Of a DNA stretch of 64,000 bases, positions 1 to 13,700 are shown in pieces. Source of the DNA: Hyalella azteca (taxonomy: Eukaryota; Arthropoda; Malacostraca; Amphipoda; Hyalellidae); assembly GCF_000764305.2 (NCBI RefSeq), contig NW_025941478.1, positions 1 through 64,000 of the forward strand. The letters run 5' to 3'. Position 1 is the stretch's first letter, and the number at the start of each line of letters is the position of its first letter. Made by a program: the position numbers and the translations under genes. Below the pieces are notes generated by a model, which worked only from the letters and a program-made list of their open reading frames with translations, ran no database searches and was not told the DNA's origin.

Positions 1-3000
1 CGCACCGGCATCGTTTAGATAAATAAGGAGCTTCTAGCCTCAAGCTTTTGCTAAACACACACCTATCAATAATTACAATATCAAATATTCAACTATATTT
101 ATGTGATTTTCACAGTCGGGCACAGAGCACAGTAACTTACGTCCGTCTCGGGCCGAAGTTTAAACCGGAATCCGAGCGACAGCTGATAATGTGTCTCTCT
201 CATTGAAATTACGGATCCGCAATAACTAAAAAAAACTCTTTTCACATCAGAAAGTATTCAGTAAATCTCAAGCACACTTTCGAGTTTATTGAAACCCAAA
301 TATAAGAAAAAATAATCTTCGCAAATTCCAAATATTTCCGTACACATTATTAATACGACAGGGTGCGAGCTGATCCTCCAGTGTAATGATTGGACTCATA
401 TTATCAATTAATTAAATAGATATGAAACTGTTAACATATTCACTATATAGTTCCGTTTAATCAAAGCACAAAAAACGAAAAACCTTTTACTGTGCCTCTA
501 AATTTTGAACTAAATCCTGATACTATGATATCCTGTTTCTTTTGTCGGACGACGACTTGAAAGATTAGATAATAGTGTCGTTCATTAGTTAACTACCAAG
601 AGGGAAAAACACAAGTCTCGGACAATTTTACGGCCGGTCATCGGTAGTTTGGGAGACATTCCTTGATCATTGAATTTGGAGAATGGACGTGGACCGGCCG
701 CAAGTCCGGCCGTAAATTTGTCCAAGACGTGAAAAATATCGACAAAATGCGGTTAATAAAAACAAATACGAATGCCAACAATTTTTGTATGACATACAGT
801 CGATTGATTCAAAAGGTCGAAAAAATGTACGCAAATTTTTTGGTCAAAGGTAAATAATGCGACGATCATTAAATAAGCTCTTCCTGATGAGGTGCGTCAT
901 CATTTATAAATGAAGCTTTATTATCTCACTACTTTAGGATGCCTAAAATTACACTGAATAAATTTAAATGTCTGAAAAGATTTAAAATTAACTTATGTGT
1001 AAATTTCTGTATTTATGCGTGTTTTCTGATAAATAAATAAAATAAATTCTGCAGAGCCTTTGATATTGTCTGGGTCCAGCCAGACATTAATAATGTTATT
1101 ATATATGCTGGTTATTGCTGCATTTACATTAAATAACAAACAAAGCTATGCTTGTAGCCATTTTTCTTTATTTTAATATCCAGCGAAATGAAGTACATTT
1201 GAGGTTTATAGGCTTGCTATAATCAAGGAGTGTTTATTTCATGATAACCTATTGATCAAATTATGTACGCAGTTGTTGCATATTGCTTCATTGAACAAAG
1301 ATCGCATCTTTCACACAACGATATTAGGTACGGATAAATTAGATATCTATAAGATATATACAAAGATCAATAGTTGTTTTATCATTAATGTCATGAAATT
1401 AAATTACAAATATTCATTTTTAATTCTCATATAACCGTCTCCGTATAGATCCATTTTTAAACCAATTTATTCTGTTTAGGGCTTACAAAAGCGTGAATGC
1501 AACATAATACTGCAATCTTCTCAGCCTTGGCTTGGCGAGAAAGATCTCGCACAGACCACTTCAACAGCAACAATTCTTAATGCTTACGAACGATTTGATG
1601 TTAATTATATACATACCAATAACTTATTTATATCTTATACAAACCACAAATTACTATGGTGAAACCTATTCAACCACTACTCACTGGAGGGATTCTCTAA
1701 ACTCCGTCTTATTCGTCTAATTCCTACAGAATCTAAGTCTTAAAATAATCCTTATTATCAGAGATAGGATTAACGTATACCTATTTGCATGCATTGCGGC
1801 TCTGTTAAGATCTAATTAAATTTAGGTGTGATGGATTCTCCAATAATTTCGCATCTACAACGATAATTTCACGCAAGGGACAAAAAGCCGAGGGAAATCT
1901 TTCATCTCAGAATCAAATTCAAAGCGATTAGGCAATATTTTAGATACTTACTATCATTTATAACCAACTTCAATGCAATTTCGTCGCTAGCGCTTCAATT
2001 TTCGTACACAAATATGACAAGCGAACACTACACGGTGCTTACGTGTGACTGACTATCCACCAAATTTCACCACCAAGGAATTAATATTTAATTTCGTTAA
2101 AAATAGCACCATTGCAACAAGACAACAGTAACAACGTCAACACTAGTAAATTATTCGGTGACAAAAACCTTGTCACAATCAAGTATTGCCTCGAGAGCGG
2201 GCCTGGAAGATTTTGGCATTTGAGTGATCGAGAAACCTAGCTAGCTAGCCGTTGACTTGACCTAGGTCACCTAGGTTGACTTAGCCTAGGTGTGCAAGAG
2301 GTCATGTGTCCAGCTACTCCGCGCTTACCGGCGCCAGAAGACAAACATGTTCTTGTTTCTTCTTCTTTGTCATGTTTGTCTTCTTTTGCCACTACTCGCT
2401 CCGGAAGCAGCTAGTACCCCTCTACACGAGGCAAGTAGCACGAAAATAGCTCGCGGCTAATACTGGTCAGATTTACTAGCGGCGAAACCTGCCTCGTGTA
2501 CAAGCACCTTTAGGCGACACCAACTCTATAGTCTGACGCGCTACTTTCCAGCGAGTATGTAGAAAGCCCTGAACCTCGGGATCAAAACCGTGACTTTGAT
2601 TGAAAGTAGCAAAGCTATTTACCAACTTATCAGCTAGAGCAGTTGGGTTTCACAAATTTTCAGAACAGCGAGCACAAAAAATGATCTTCAAAAATGTTAA
2701 CGTTTCAGTGCCGGTCTGCAGCATACAGCTATGCGGCATCACAGAAGCTATGTACAGAAAACAGCCTCAGAACTCTGCTGCAGGAGATTGACACAGGTAT
2801 CTTTTTCAAAAAAACTGTGCAACGGCTGTGTTTTTTCGCATCAAAGTAACGGTATCGCCAGTTATCCAACCAACCAAATCACTCAACCGGTTACGTCACA
2901 GTTGGTACCTCACACAACGCGCATAGTGGAATGAGGAGTGCATGAGTGAACACTTCGAATTCAACTAACATGAACTGGTGTTGATCATCAGTCAATGTGC

Positions 3001-3998
3001 ATTTAAAAACGATAGCGTGAAGTACAGTATATGAGCAAACTTCATCCTAATGACCGGCATTCATGTTTTCTGTTTCTTCGTTTCAAATTTTTATTTTCGG
3101 CCGCTTTTCCGGTCGCGTAGAAAATCTCGAACGAAACTTAATTAAATTATGCATCTTTTCCTTTCATCCAGATCTGCGAAGAACTATGAATGTTCACGAG
3201 ATCAACGTAATTCATTCATCAAATTTTCAAGAACAATCGAGAAAATTTTTACGCTAAAAATTAAATTCAAGCACATTCTGGTGGTTGATTCATCTATCCA
3301 TGGAAACATTTAAACAGTTTAGAAAAATCTCAAACTGAACCAAGCTCCATTCATATTTTCAATGTTTGATCATTCAAACGATCTGTGCTTGAGTTTGGTT
3401 TAGTAGGGGGATCAGTACTAGCCTCATAACTAACAATCATCAATATTCGTGAAGATCCTCTTCGCGAATTTCCTCGTCCTTCTGTACACAGAAACCGCAA
3501 ACCATCTCAATCCCGAGACGTAGCATAGAATACTTCACTAATTTGTAATGCCCAAATGAAACAGAGAGGCAATCGGTAGTGCATTCGTTTTCACTCGCAC
3601 CATTTTCTTATCTGGTTTTTCATTGAATGAGTTGGTGCCGGAACTCAGCTTAGTAATTATATATTGTCTGTAAATATATTTTTCAATAAGTTGATTTTTC
3701 GATCAAGTTATTTCTAATTTTAACTAATTTATCTTCCATTCTGGCAAGTATAGAATGATCTTTTAGAACATAAACTTTAGACTAAGATGAAAACAAACAT
3801 TAGCATTCTAGTCCCTTTAAGTATTCATGTCTAAAATCCATTGATTTCCTGTGAATTTCTCAATCTTTCTCTAGCCAAATGAACCTGACTTTTGACTGGT
3901 CTTCAGTCAACTCCAAGAAATATATTCTCCTGTTTCTGTATTTGACTTCACGGAAGAAAAGACGGCATTCCTGTTCGTCCTTTCTCCCGCTCTGTCTA
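1..3998. other. 3' flank of the receptor gene, no gene seen
   Basis: This is AT-rich sequence with only short chance ORFs. It holds the 114-base inverted element (615-728), cctaggt-rich short repeats near 2255-2295 and a perfect 14-base-stem hairpin at 2336-2384 (agaagacaaacatg). The receptor 3' UTR must start at 3998; an AATAAA on the minus strand at 3090-3095 is possible but unconvincing. Confidence 0.6.
615..728. repeat. Short element with inverted ends, 114 bases
   Basis: The left arm GTCTCGGACAATTTTACGG (615-639 in full) pairs with the right arm 704-728 with 22 of 25 matches. It is compatible with a very short MITE or a structured palindrome. No target duplication is obvious. Confidence 0.5.
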
Positions 3999-4733
3999 CT
4001 ACGAGCACTTGGCTCGAGGGATGAGCTGAAAGGGCAAATCAGGAGCCTGCAGGCTCGAACTTTCTGAGGAAATTTCCCCTTCTGATGGAGACCTGGCAAC
4101 CCTACCCAGCGAGTGCACCAAAGGGGGACCAAGGGCGCCGTGAGCACCACGCATGTGAGACTCTGCTCTATCAGATGCCCGACTCTCGGCTTGCTCTTTT
4201 CTGTCGTGACTTCGAGAACCCATAATATCATTCCGAACAGAGTTTTTAGATCCGCAAAGTTCACTCCGCTGCAAAGGCCGTGATGCCGAATGTTCGTTCC
4301 GAGCTCTGGAATCTACATGATCCAAGCAGTCCAGGTTTCTAGATCCATAAGGTTCACAACGATCGAGCGGTCTTGGTTCCAAAAATTCGGTCCTTTCCAG
4401 ACTCCGTGGAGCGAATCGATCTGCACAATCCAGATCAACAGAACCTAAGTTCTGCTGTGGAAGATGCCTGTTCATCGGACGTTCATCAAGGTGGTCGTCT
4501 CGGTCTAACGATCGCGACCCGTAATGATCAGAATTTTGTTGTAAGTTTCTGGAGCCATAGTGGTCCTTTCGGTCAAGAGTTTTCGATCCGAAATCACTGT
4601 GGACGCTGCCGGAGCACGAGAAACTTGGAGGGGCTTGACGGAAGTCGCGGATCGGAGATGGCATCCGGCGGTCATGTAGAACAGGTGACGGAAGGTCGCT
4701 TACGTTGAATCGGTCCGGGGATCGAGTTTTTTT
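3999..4733 (-). CDS. Glutamate receptor exon 21: repeat-bearing C-terminal tail and stop
   Basis: The acceptor ATGGGCAG is followed by 244 codons and a TAG at 3999-4001. Most of the segment is about 13 imperfect copies of an 11-residue unit of the form GSRxLDRxDxx, for example [11 protein letters not shown] and [11 protein letters not shown]; it is rich in Arg, Asp, Glu and Ser and is probably unstructured. The end (IPRAKCS) is not a typical class I PDZ ligand. Linkage to the receptor rests on phase-0 joining to exon 20 and position, not homology. Confidence 0.75.
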   Translation of the reverse strand, partial: KKTRSPDRFNVSDLPSPVLHDRRMPSPIRDFRQAPPSFSCSGSVHSDFGSKTLDRKDHYGSRNLQQNSDHYGSRSLDRDDHLDERPMNRHLPQQNLGSVDLDCADRFAPRSLERTEFLEPRPLDRCEPYGSRNLDCLDHVDSRARNEHSASRPLQRSELCGSKNSVRNDIMGSRSHDRKEQAESRASDRAESHMRGAHGALGPPLVHSLGRVARSPSEGEISSESSSLQAPDLPFQLIPRAKCS

Positions 4734-7700
4734 CTGCCCATTGATGAAATTTCTTACAATAAGATATAGCACGGAAATAAATCTGACTTGACAACGAAAA
4801 TTATTTTCGAGCAAGACTCATGCGGAATTATCAGTTAGATGTTGCAAAATTAATTTTCATTTAATGTAGGAAGAAAGTGGTTATTTTCTCCCGCATGAAG
4901 AACAGGGCATGACGCTTGACACGTGAAACGTTATAATTTTTTCATTTAATCTTCAATTATGCTGAACAAGCCGACATAAACATAATAGGAGAATTTTGGT
5001 GTAAAGAAATAAGATAATATCTTAGTGAATAAAGATCTTAGTAAGGTGACTTGAATTCATTGTCATGGCATAACAATATGGCATATTCACGCACTACAAG
5101 AACTGTACCTCATTAGCAGTGAACGGTGGTAATAATTACTATCATTATTATTATCGCTGTAGAAATAATACCTAATTAATCTCATAGAAGGACATACAAT
5201 TTACGACACCAAAGCCTTGACTTTCAACACAAATGGATAATGAAAAATTTCCTCAAACAAACGTTATTTACGTCACCAAAAACAAACATTTCAACGTAAG
5301 CACATCATGGAAAAATTATCTCAAACACCGCAGTACGACACTATAAAAACAGTCAGCGACAACCCACCCACCGTGTAGTGTGGGGAGCGGTCGTTGGGGT
5401 TTATCTGTCCCCGCGAGTCCCCAAGGTAGGTCGAGGCGAGACTGCAACTCGCCCCACAGCTGGGGACATGTCCATGAGACCCAGAGTTTTCCAGGGGTCT
5501 GCCGGTGACCGTGACCGGGGAAGGGGACCGCACATGGTCCGTTAAAGAGAGCACGTCCGACTTCTTGTTGCTGAGGTTGGAGGACGAGGAGCCGTCGCAC
5601 GCGGCCACCAGACGGAAGTCGTGGCACATTTCGCTCCAGATGGACGCCTGCAGGCAATATATTTTATTTTATTTATTATTAATTATTATTGCAATATTGT
5701 TTTTTTTAGTTTAATGTTAGGATAGAGAACGAGGTGAACTGGTACGTCGACAACTAGAGAATACAAGATATTAGCAATAGTACATATAGGAACTAAAAAA
5801 CTCAAGCGTGACTAATATACGAGCTTGAATATTAAAAAGATTAAAGTTTTGAGCCATAACTCTCATTCTTAAATCAAAAATTGTAATAACTCGCACGAAT
5901 ACTATAGCTATTCGAACGAATAAATAAAATTAAATAATCTTTGGCAATTCCCGACACTCACATACAATTATGTTTAAGACCGAAAAGGAATGTAAATTTT
6001 AATAATCTTTCTACGTATTTATTTGCATAATTCGCATGAATACTGCGGCAATTTTAACTGAAATGGGATAAAAAATTTCGCAATCTTTCGACCCCTGCAT
6101 TGCCAAGACTCGGTCGCTTCGCAGCGACGGTTAAAACTTAAATGGAATAAAATTTTGCAATCTTTCAAAGTTTTCAAGGACAAGACTTACATGCTTGGCA
6201 ATGGCGACTTTTCTTGATTTCCAGATGAACTCGCCGATGGCGACACAGAAGGCGATCATCATGCCCCCCACCAGCACGGCGAACACGCCCCCCACGCTGC
6301 TCAGCCCCAGCTCGTTGGCTTTGTTACCAGCCTTAGACTCGTCAACCTGCGGGAAACGTGTGGTTTTAGTTCATTTAAGTTGAATTAAAAAGTTTAATTC
6401 TTCCAACACAAATTTAATATCTTGCTCGTTATACATAATGGCACATGTAAAATAATTTGATCTATGTTACTATAAATAGCTCTCCTTCTTGGTTACTGTG
6501 CCATTCTCTTCTCAATTTCCTTACGCTTGGTCCCCTTTTTTTCTCATTTCTTTCTAATCCTTTTACACTTCTCTTACTCCTATCACCATAAATTTGCTCA
6601 CCTTACACTTCCCCCCTTCTCTCCCCATACTCTCACCCTACACTTCCCTCCTACTCTCCCCATACTCTCACCTTACACTTCCCTCCTCCTCTCCCCCTCC
6701 TCTCACTTACTCTTCCCTCCCTCCCTCCTCTCCCCATACTCTCACCTTACACTTCCCTCCTCCTCTCCCCATCCTCTCCCCCTCCTCTCCTCCTCCTCTC
6801 CCCCTCCCCTCACCTTACACTTCCCCCCCCTCCTTCCTCTCCCCATACTCTCACCCTACACTTCCCTCCCCCCTCCTCCCCTCACCTTACACTTCCCCCC
6901 CTCCTTCCTCTCCTTCCACCAGCGCTGCTTGAGGTCGTGGAGTCTGCCGAGCTCCTGCAATCGCAGCACCGCAGCGTTCACCAGCGCCCGGTATGGAGAG
7001 CCTGGCACGTCCACAATATTGAGTCAGCTACTGATATATTACTGATATATATCAAGCTACTGATATATTACTGATGTATATCAAGCTACTGATAAATTAT
7101 CTTATGGTACGGTATAGCACGGCACTGGATACGGCACTGGATAAATTATCTTATGGTACGGTATAGCACGGCATTGTTATACAGCAGAGTGAGTATATTA
7201 TATCAGTATATTGTATACTAATAACATATATTCACCCATTCCCCAGCACTGCCACCCATTCCCCAGCACCGACACCTCATTCCCCAGCAGTGACGCCCCA
7301 CTGACCAGGAGGCAGCGCGATGCCGTAGCTCTTGGAGTCGAGCAGGCCCCCCACTTGCGTGAGCTGGCAGTGGCGCTCGGTGATGTACTCGATGCTCGAA
7401 GACTCCATGAGGAAGGCGTACTTGCCGGCGCTCTTAACCACGCGCTCCACGCCCTCCTCGTTGCTGCTCGCGTACACCGACGGCCGCTGAGACTCCATGA
7501 ACGAGAACATGCGTTGGTAGGTGCCCACTGATGACGAACTGTAAGGGTATTGCTGCCTGTAAGTCCGGTAACACGAGCGCCGAACATGAACATGCTTCGG
7601 TAGATGTCGAACCCGTTACCACACTCGCCGGTGCCACACTCGCTCGCTGCCACACCCACCCGTTGCCACACTCGCCCGTTGCCACACTCACCCGTTGCCA

Positions 7701-10700
7701 CACTCGCCCGTTGCCACACTCACCCGTTGCCACACTCAGCCGTTGCCACACCCCCCCAAACCCACACTCGACCTTTGCCACACCACCCGCTGCCACACCC
7801 CCCCGAAACTCGATATTTTTGACAGGTTGATCTCTCGGCCTAGAAGCTGCTGGCTTAGGTCGACCAGGATTGAGGCAGGTCCATACGCGGTTCAACATGG
7901 CCGCGGTATCGAAGTTTGCTCCATGATTTACTCGAAAATATTCATGCTGAACTTTTTGTCATTTAATATTGCAGTTCTTCGGTCGATAAATGGCCGTAAG
8001 TAAAATTGCTTCTTATTGACGTAGTTAGAGGCTTGCGGGAGATGAATCTTCCACAAGGATTTATTGGATTTGCCGTGTCATTCGTTATTTTATCGTATCT
8101 TTATTACCTTGTTACATCATATGAGGTCATTGCTTAGATTCAATCGAATATATTTCACAATCCGACTCGATCAATAACTGAAATAATGTTTATAACTTAT
8201 CCCCTACAAGAAATGATCACCATTCAACTAATATAATTAACTTATCCCCATAATTATCTATTATACATTTATTTATGTATATTATAATATATTATATAAG
8301 TAATATTATATTATCCACATAAGTAATTTATTTGGTAATTCGCCGACTCAGGTTAAAATTGCCACAATTTCACAAAAACAACGCACCTTTGAGCAGTTTT
8401 GCATAACATCATGATTTTTATAACCATTGTATGCGTTGCCATAAATGCTTTATAATTACTTTTTATCCTCATGCCACCCGGCAGCGCTGGAAATCCTCGA
8501 GTTCTGCCAAGAGCTGAAAACAACCGCCGCTTGACAGTCTTGACAAGCCTACGGGAAAACATGTCGTAAAAACCTTCGTCTTGGCCACGTCGTGGTCAAA
8601 CTCTCCCTAGCGTGCCAATTTTTCCCTAGTTTCCCGTATTATTTTCCCCTACTTTCTCGTATTATTTTCCCCTACTTTCCCGTATTATTTTCCCCTACTT
8701 TCCCGTATTATTTTTTCCTACTTTTCTGTATTATTTTACCCTACTTTTCCGTATCATTTTCCCCTACTTCCTATAAGAAATATTCAACGGATTTTTCCCC
8801 AATGTCCCGTATAATTAATGTTCCTTGACTTTCACGTTTTATTTTGTTTTTACTTTCACGTTTTATTTCTCTCCACTTTCCGGTATCATTTTTCCTAATT
8901 CGCCATATTATTTTCCCTACTTTCCGAATCATTTTCCTCCGTATTCCCGTATTTTCCCCACTACTGTCGTCTTATTTCTTTCCATCGGATCTGCAGGTAT
9001 CTTAATCCACCTCAAAAATGCTAAAAACATAACAAAAATCTTCTCGAATACCCATTATCTTTTCTAATACCGAACCTCATATCCAACATCCAATATCTGA
9101 TCTAATATCCAATATCTAATCTAATATCCAGTATCTATCTAATCTAATATCTAATCTACTACCAAATATCTAATCCATTACCAAATATCTAATCTAATAT
9201 CCAGTATCTGATTCAACAACCGAAGAAAATTACATCTTTTCTCCCATTCCTTCTCAATTCTACATTCTTTGAAGACATTTTTATTAATTCGTCATTTCTA
9301 AAACCTAATCAACTAACGAGGTTATTTTCTTCATTCCTATATTTTTCAATGTCTACAGGCGCTAAAATTTTATTCCCTTTCATTCCTCTGTTCATTCCTT
9401 CATTTCCTTTAACGTCATTCATTTCCTCATTTATTTATTTCTTTTTCCAGCTTTTCTGTGCCGTGTGTTCTCTAAGATGCCAGATTGTCTCCTTTCCTTT
9501 CAACTGCTCCACCGCGCAGTAATGGAGTGAAAGGGAGCAAGGGCCGCTGCTCCACCGCGCGGAAATGGAGCGGAGGGAGCACCGGGCAGCTGCTCCACCG
9601 CGCGGAAATGGAGGAGAGTGAGCAAGGGCAGCTGCTCCACTGCACGGAAATGGAGGGGAGGGAGCAAGGGCAGCTGCTCCACCGCGCGGAAATGGAGGAG
9701 AGGGAGTAAGGGCAGCTGCTCCACCGCGCGGAAATGGAGGAGAGGGAGCAAGGGCAGCTGCTCAACCGCGCGGAAATGGAGGAGATGGAGCAAGGGCAGC
9801 TGCTTCGAATCGCTTCGGAGGCTAAATTCTTTTGTGTCGTCAAAAATGATTTCTTTTTAAGGAATCTTGGCTAGACTACAATTCTCCTTTCGATGACAAT
9901 CAATTGGAGTTTAAATTATGAATTTCTTTCGCTTTTCAAATTAGATTTTAATACTTCTTGCGACGCGTCGATCGCAAAAGTCACTTCGCTACATTGCATA
10001 AATTTGGAACATGTGTCACATAGTTAATGAAGATGTGTAAAATCAGTTATTTCATTCAATAAAATAAATGATAATCGGTACGAGATGAATGATTAATTCA
10101 ATATACCTTTAGTCAATGAAGTGCATATTGTACTTCTAGCTATTAGCATTCCATAGGTTCTTATTCCACCCAGTACATAGTGTACTTACTCTATACGTGC
10201 ATCACCTTCAAGTAAACACTTTGATATTTCGACCTCTTCAAGGCGGCGTAAGTCCATGAGATCTTTTCAAGTCCTAAAGAAGTGCCTTTGGAAGTCCTAA
10301 ATTCCTCTTGAGGTCAAGCGGACTCTTAAGCCCTCATCTGAGAGCGCAGTGTCTCTGAAATACTTCGTGAGTGCCTATACTGAAATCCTTCGTGAGTGCC
10401 TATACTGAAATCCTTCGTGAGGACCTACGCATACTGAAATGTTTCGTGAGTGCCTATACTGAAATCCTTCGTGAGTGCCTATACTGAAATCCTTCGTGAG
10501 TGCGTTTACTGAAATCCTTCGTGAGTGCCTATACTGAAATCCTTCGTAAGTGCCTATACTGAAATCCTTCGCGAGGACCTATACCGAAATCCTTCGTGAG
10601 TGCCTATACTGAAATCCATCGTGAGTGCCTATACTGAAATCCTTCGTGAGTGCCTATACTGAAATCCTTCGTGAGTGCCTATACTGAAATCCATCGTGAG

Positions 10701-13700
10701 TGCCTATACTGAAATCCTTCGCGAGGACCTATACTGAAATTCTTCGTGAGTGCCTATACTGAAATTCTTTGTGAGTGCCTATACTGAAATCCTTCGTGAG
10801 TGCCTATACTGAAATCCTTCATGAGGTCCTATACTGAAATCCTTCGTGAGAACCTATATTGAAACCCTTCGTGAGTGCCTATACTGAAATCCTTCGTGAG
10901 GACCTATACTGAAACGTTTCGTGAGTGCATATACTGTAATCCATCGTGAGTGCTTATACTGAAATCTTTCGTGAGGACCTATACTGAAATCCTTCGTGAG
11001 GACCTATACTGAAATCCTTCGTGTGACTTATACTGAAATCCTTCGTGAGGGCCTATACAGAAATCCTTCGTGAGTGCCTATACTGAAATCCTTCTTGAAG
11101 GCCTATACTGAAATCCTTCGTGAGGACCTATACTGAAACCCTTCGTAAGTGCCTATACTGAAATCCTTCGTGAGGGCCTGTATTGAAATCCTTCGTGAGG
11201 GCCTATACTGAAATCCTTCGTGAGTGCCTATACTAAAATCCTTCGTGAGTTCCTATACTGAAATCCTTCGTGAGGGCCTGTATTTGAAATCCTTCGTGAG
11301 GGCCTATATACTGAAATCCTTCGTGAGGACCTATACTGAATTCCTTCGTGAGGGCCTATACTGAAATCCTTCGTGAGTGCCTATACTAAAATCCTTCGTG
11401 AGTTCCTATTCTGAAATCCTTCGTGAGGGCCTGTATTGAAATCCATCGTGATGGCCTATATACTGAAATCCTTCGTGAGGGCCTATACTGAAATCCTTCG
11501 CGAGGGCCTATACTGAAATAAAACTTCGTGAGAAGGATTATCAAGACAAATCAGCCAAATCATGATAAGTCTATTGATCGAAGAACGATAATAAGTGCCT
11601 CGCGTACCGTATTGCTTTGATGAACACATGAAACAAATCAGATTTTAAATTTGTAAGAGAATAAGTTTCAAAAGTTTTTTAAAAAAATAAATGCATTCAT
11701 TTCAGTGATAGCAAACTAGTTGCAACATGGCATCTAAATTAGTTCCAATATGCGATTTTTGTATTAATTCAACCATGACGGAAAATCCTATAGGCGCTGA
11801 GATGCACCTAAGTTCTTTGTACACGATTTAGTACACATTTTCCGTTGTTGAAAGAATCCCCACGAACAGCTTCCTATTCAATCACATCCCTGAATCCTAA
11901 TATGCACTAACCTGAAGAAATTCCACGTGGATCCGCCATAGAGGGATCCGTACTTGATCTTGGTCTGCGCCGCGAGATCCTCGGCAGACTCGAAGAAGAA
12001 ATTCCACGTGGATCCGCCATAGAGGGATCCGTACTTGATCTTGGTCTGCGCCGCGAGATCCTCGGCAGACTCGATGGGAGAGACCATGCGCTCGACGGTC
12101 AGGAACGCTGCGAGGTTGGCCGTGTACGACGAGATCATGATCAGCGTGAAGAACCACCACAGCCCTGCGATGAGCCGCGTGCTGGCTGCCCTGGTGCCGC
12201 GAACATTGATGTTTCATAGTTAAATATTGATTAATTAGACAATAATATTATAAATTTAAGCTATAATAATGTCATACGCGTAAGCATGGAACTTTTCGAC
12301 GAACAACCACAGCCTGCGATGAAGCGCCTGCTGACAGCTCTGATGTAATGAATATTGATGTTTTAAAGTTCAATACTGATTAATTATAAGAAAATTAAGC
12401 TAAAGTAGGGCGGTAATAATGCACTATGCATAAGTTTAGTTATTCTTTAGATTGATTATGATTATTAAAGCACCAAAGCACCAATGAAATATTTAGCACT
12501 TTTGCATCGACTCCTGCGGTGCCACTGGTTTAGACAAAGAAGGTTGGATAATCTTTGAGTTCTGCCGAATATCTCACGCCTCGCGCAGTGCATCGTAGAA
12601 CTGGGCGTTCAAATTTATGCCTTTTGCGCAGCTAAATCGAAATTATTCAATTATAAGTAAGATGCGGTTAAAAATGCACATATTTTACAGCTTATGATTG
12701 AGGAATTAGAATATTTTACAGCTGAAAATTGTATTTCACATGTATGATTCAAAACAATTTTGATCTTTCAAATGGAAAGATCAAAAACAAACAGTAATTT
12801 CTACTTGATTTTGGTTTTTATTTTAAACTTGAGGCTTATGATCACTAATGAATACATAAATATCTTTCTCCGTTAAAAACGTTCGATACTAATAAAATGA
12901 AATAGTTAAGTTTAATCATTTAATTATCTCACTTGGGCATCTGTTCAGTGCTCTGCTGCAGAAGGCTGCCCAGGGTGAACCACAACGAGTTGCTCAGACT
13001 GAACTGATTGTTCTCGGGGGATCGGTCCACGAACTCGTACGGCGTCAGCCTGATGTCAAGAACAGAGAGACTTTACAAAATAATCATCAAATTACATAAA
13101 GTGCATTAACACTTCAGCAAATAATGATCAGTTCTGTGTTTCATCTCCATCATACTCGCACAGACTAACCAAATAAACGTGTAATTACATAAAACCTTAG
13201 GAATTCTGCTAAATATTATCAACTCTTTATTTACCATGAGGCATATCACCAAAAACAGGTGCAGCACCTGCACTTGATTATAAATATAATTCAATATAAT
13301 AAATTAATGTATTGTAAATAAATATCAAACTAAACTGATCAAATATTAATATTTGATGTTATTATTGAGTATTAATAGTCCTATTTCTTCAGTGCCAACA
13401 CTTTTATTCTAATTAAGAAGCGACCTGCCAAGGAAGAAGAGCAGGACGGACACGGCGAGGTATGACGTGACGATGTAGAGCCACACGTCAATGGAGAGCG
13501 GCGACAAGAAACTGAATAATTTGGGGGGCTTCTTGCTGGCCTTCCAGTACAGGATGCTGATGCCTGCACATCACAGTCAGGGCATCATGATCATTGCATC
13601 ACAGTCCTTAATTGCACTCACTCATTACGCTATGTTGCGCAGTGTGATGCGTTTGCATGATCATACGTATTGTGCTATGCTGGGCACTGTGATGCCTGTG

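Noticed and set aside
5505..5714. Plus-strand open frame over exon 20
   Set aside because: It is a shadow of the minus-strand exon, which has the splice sites and family similarity.
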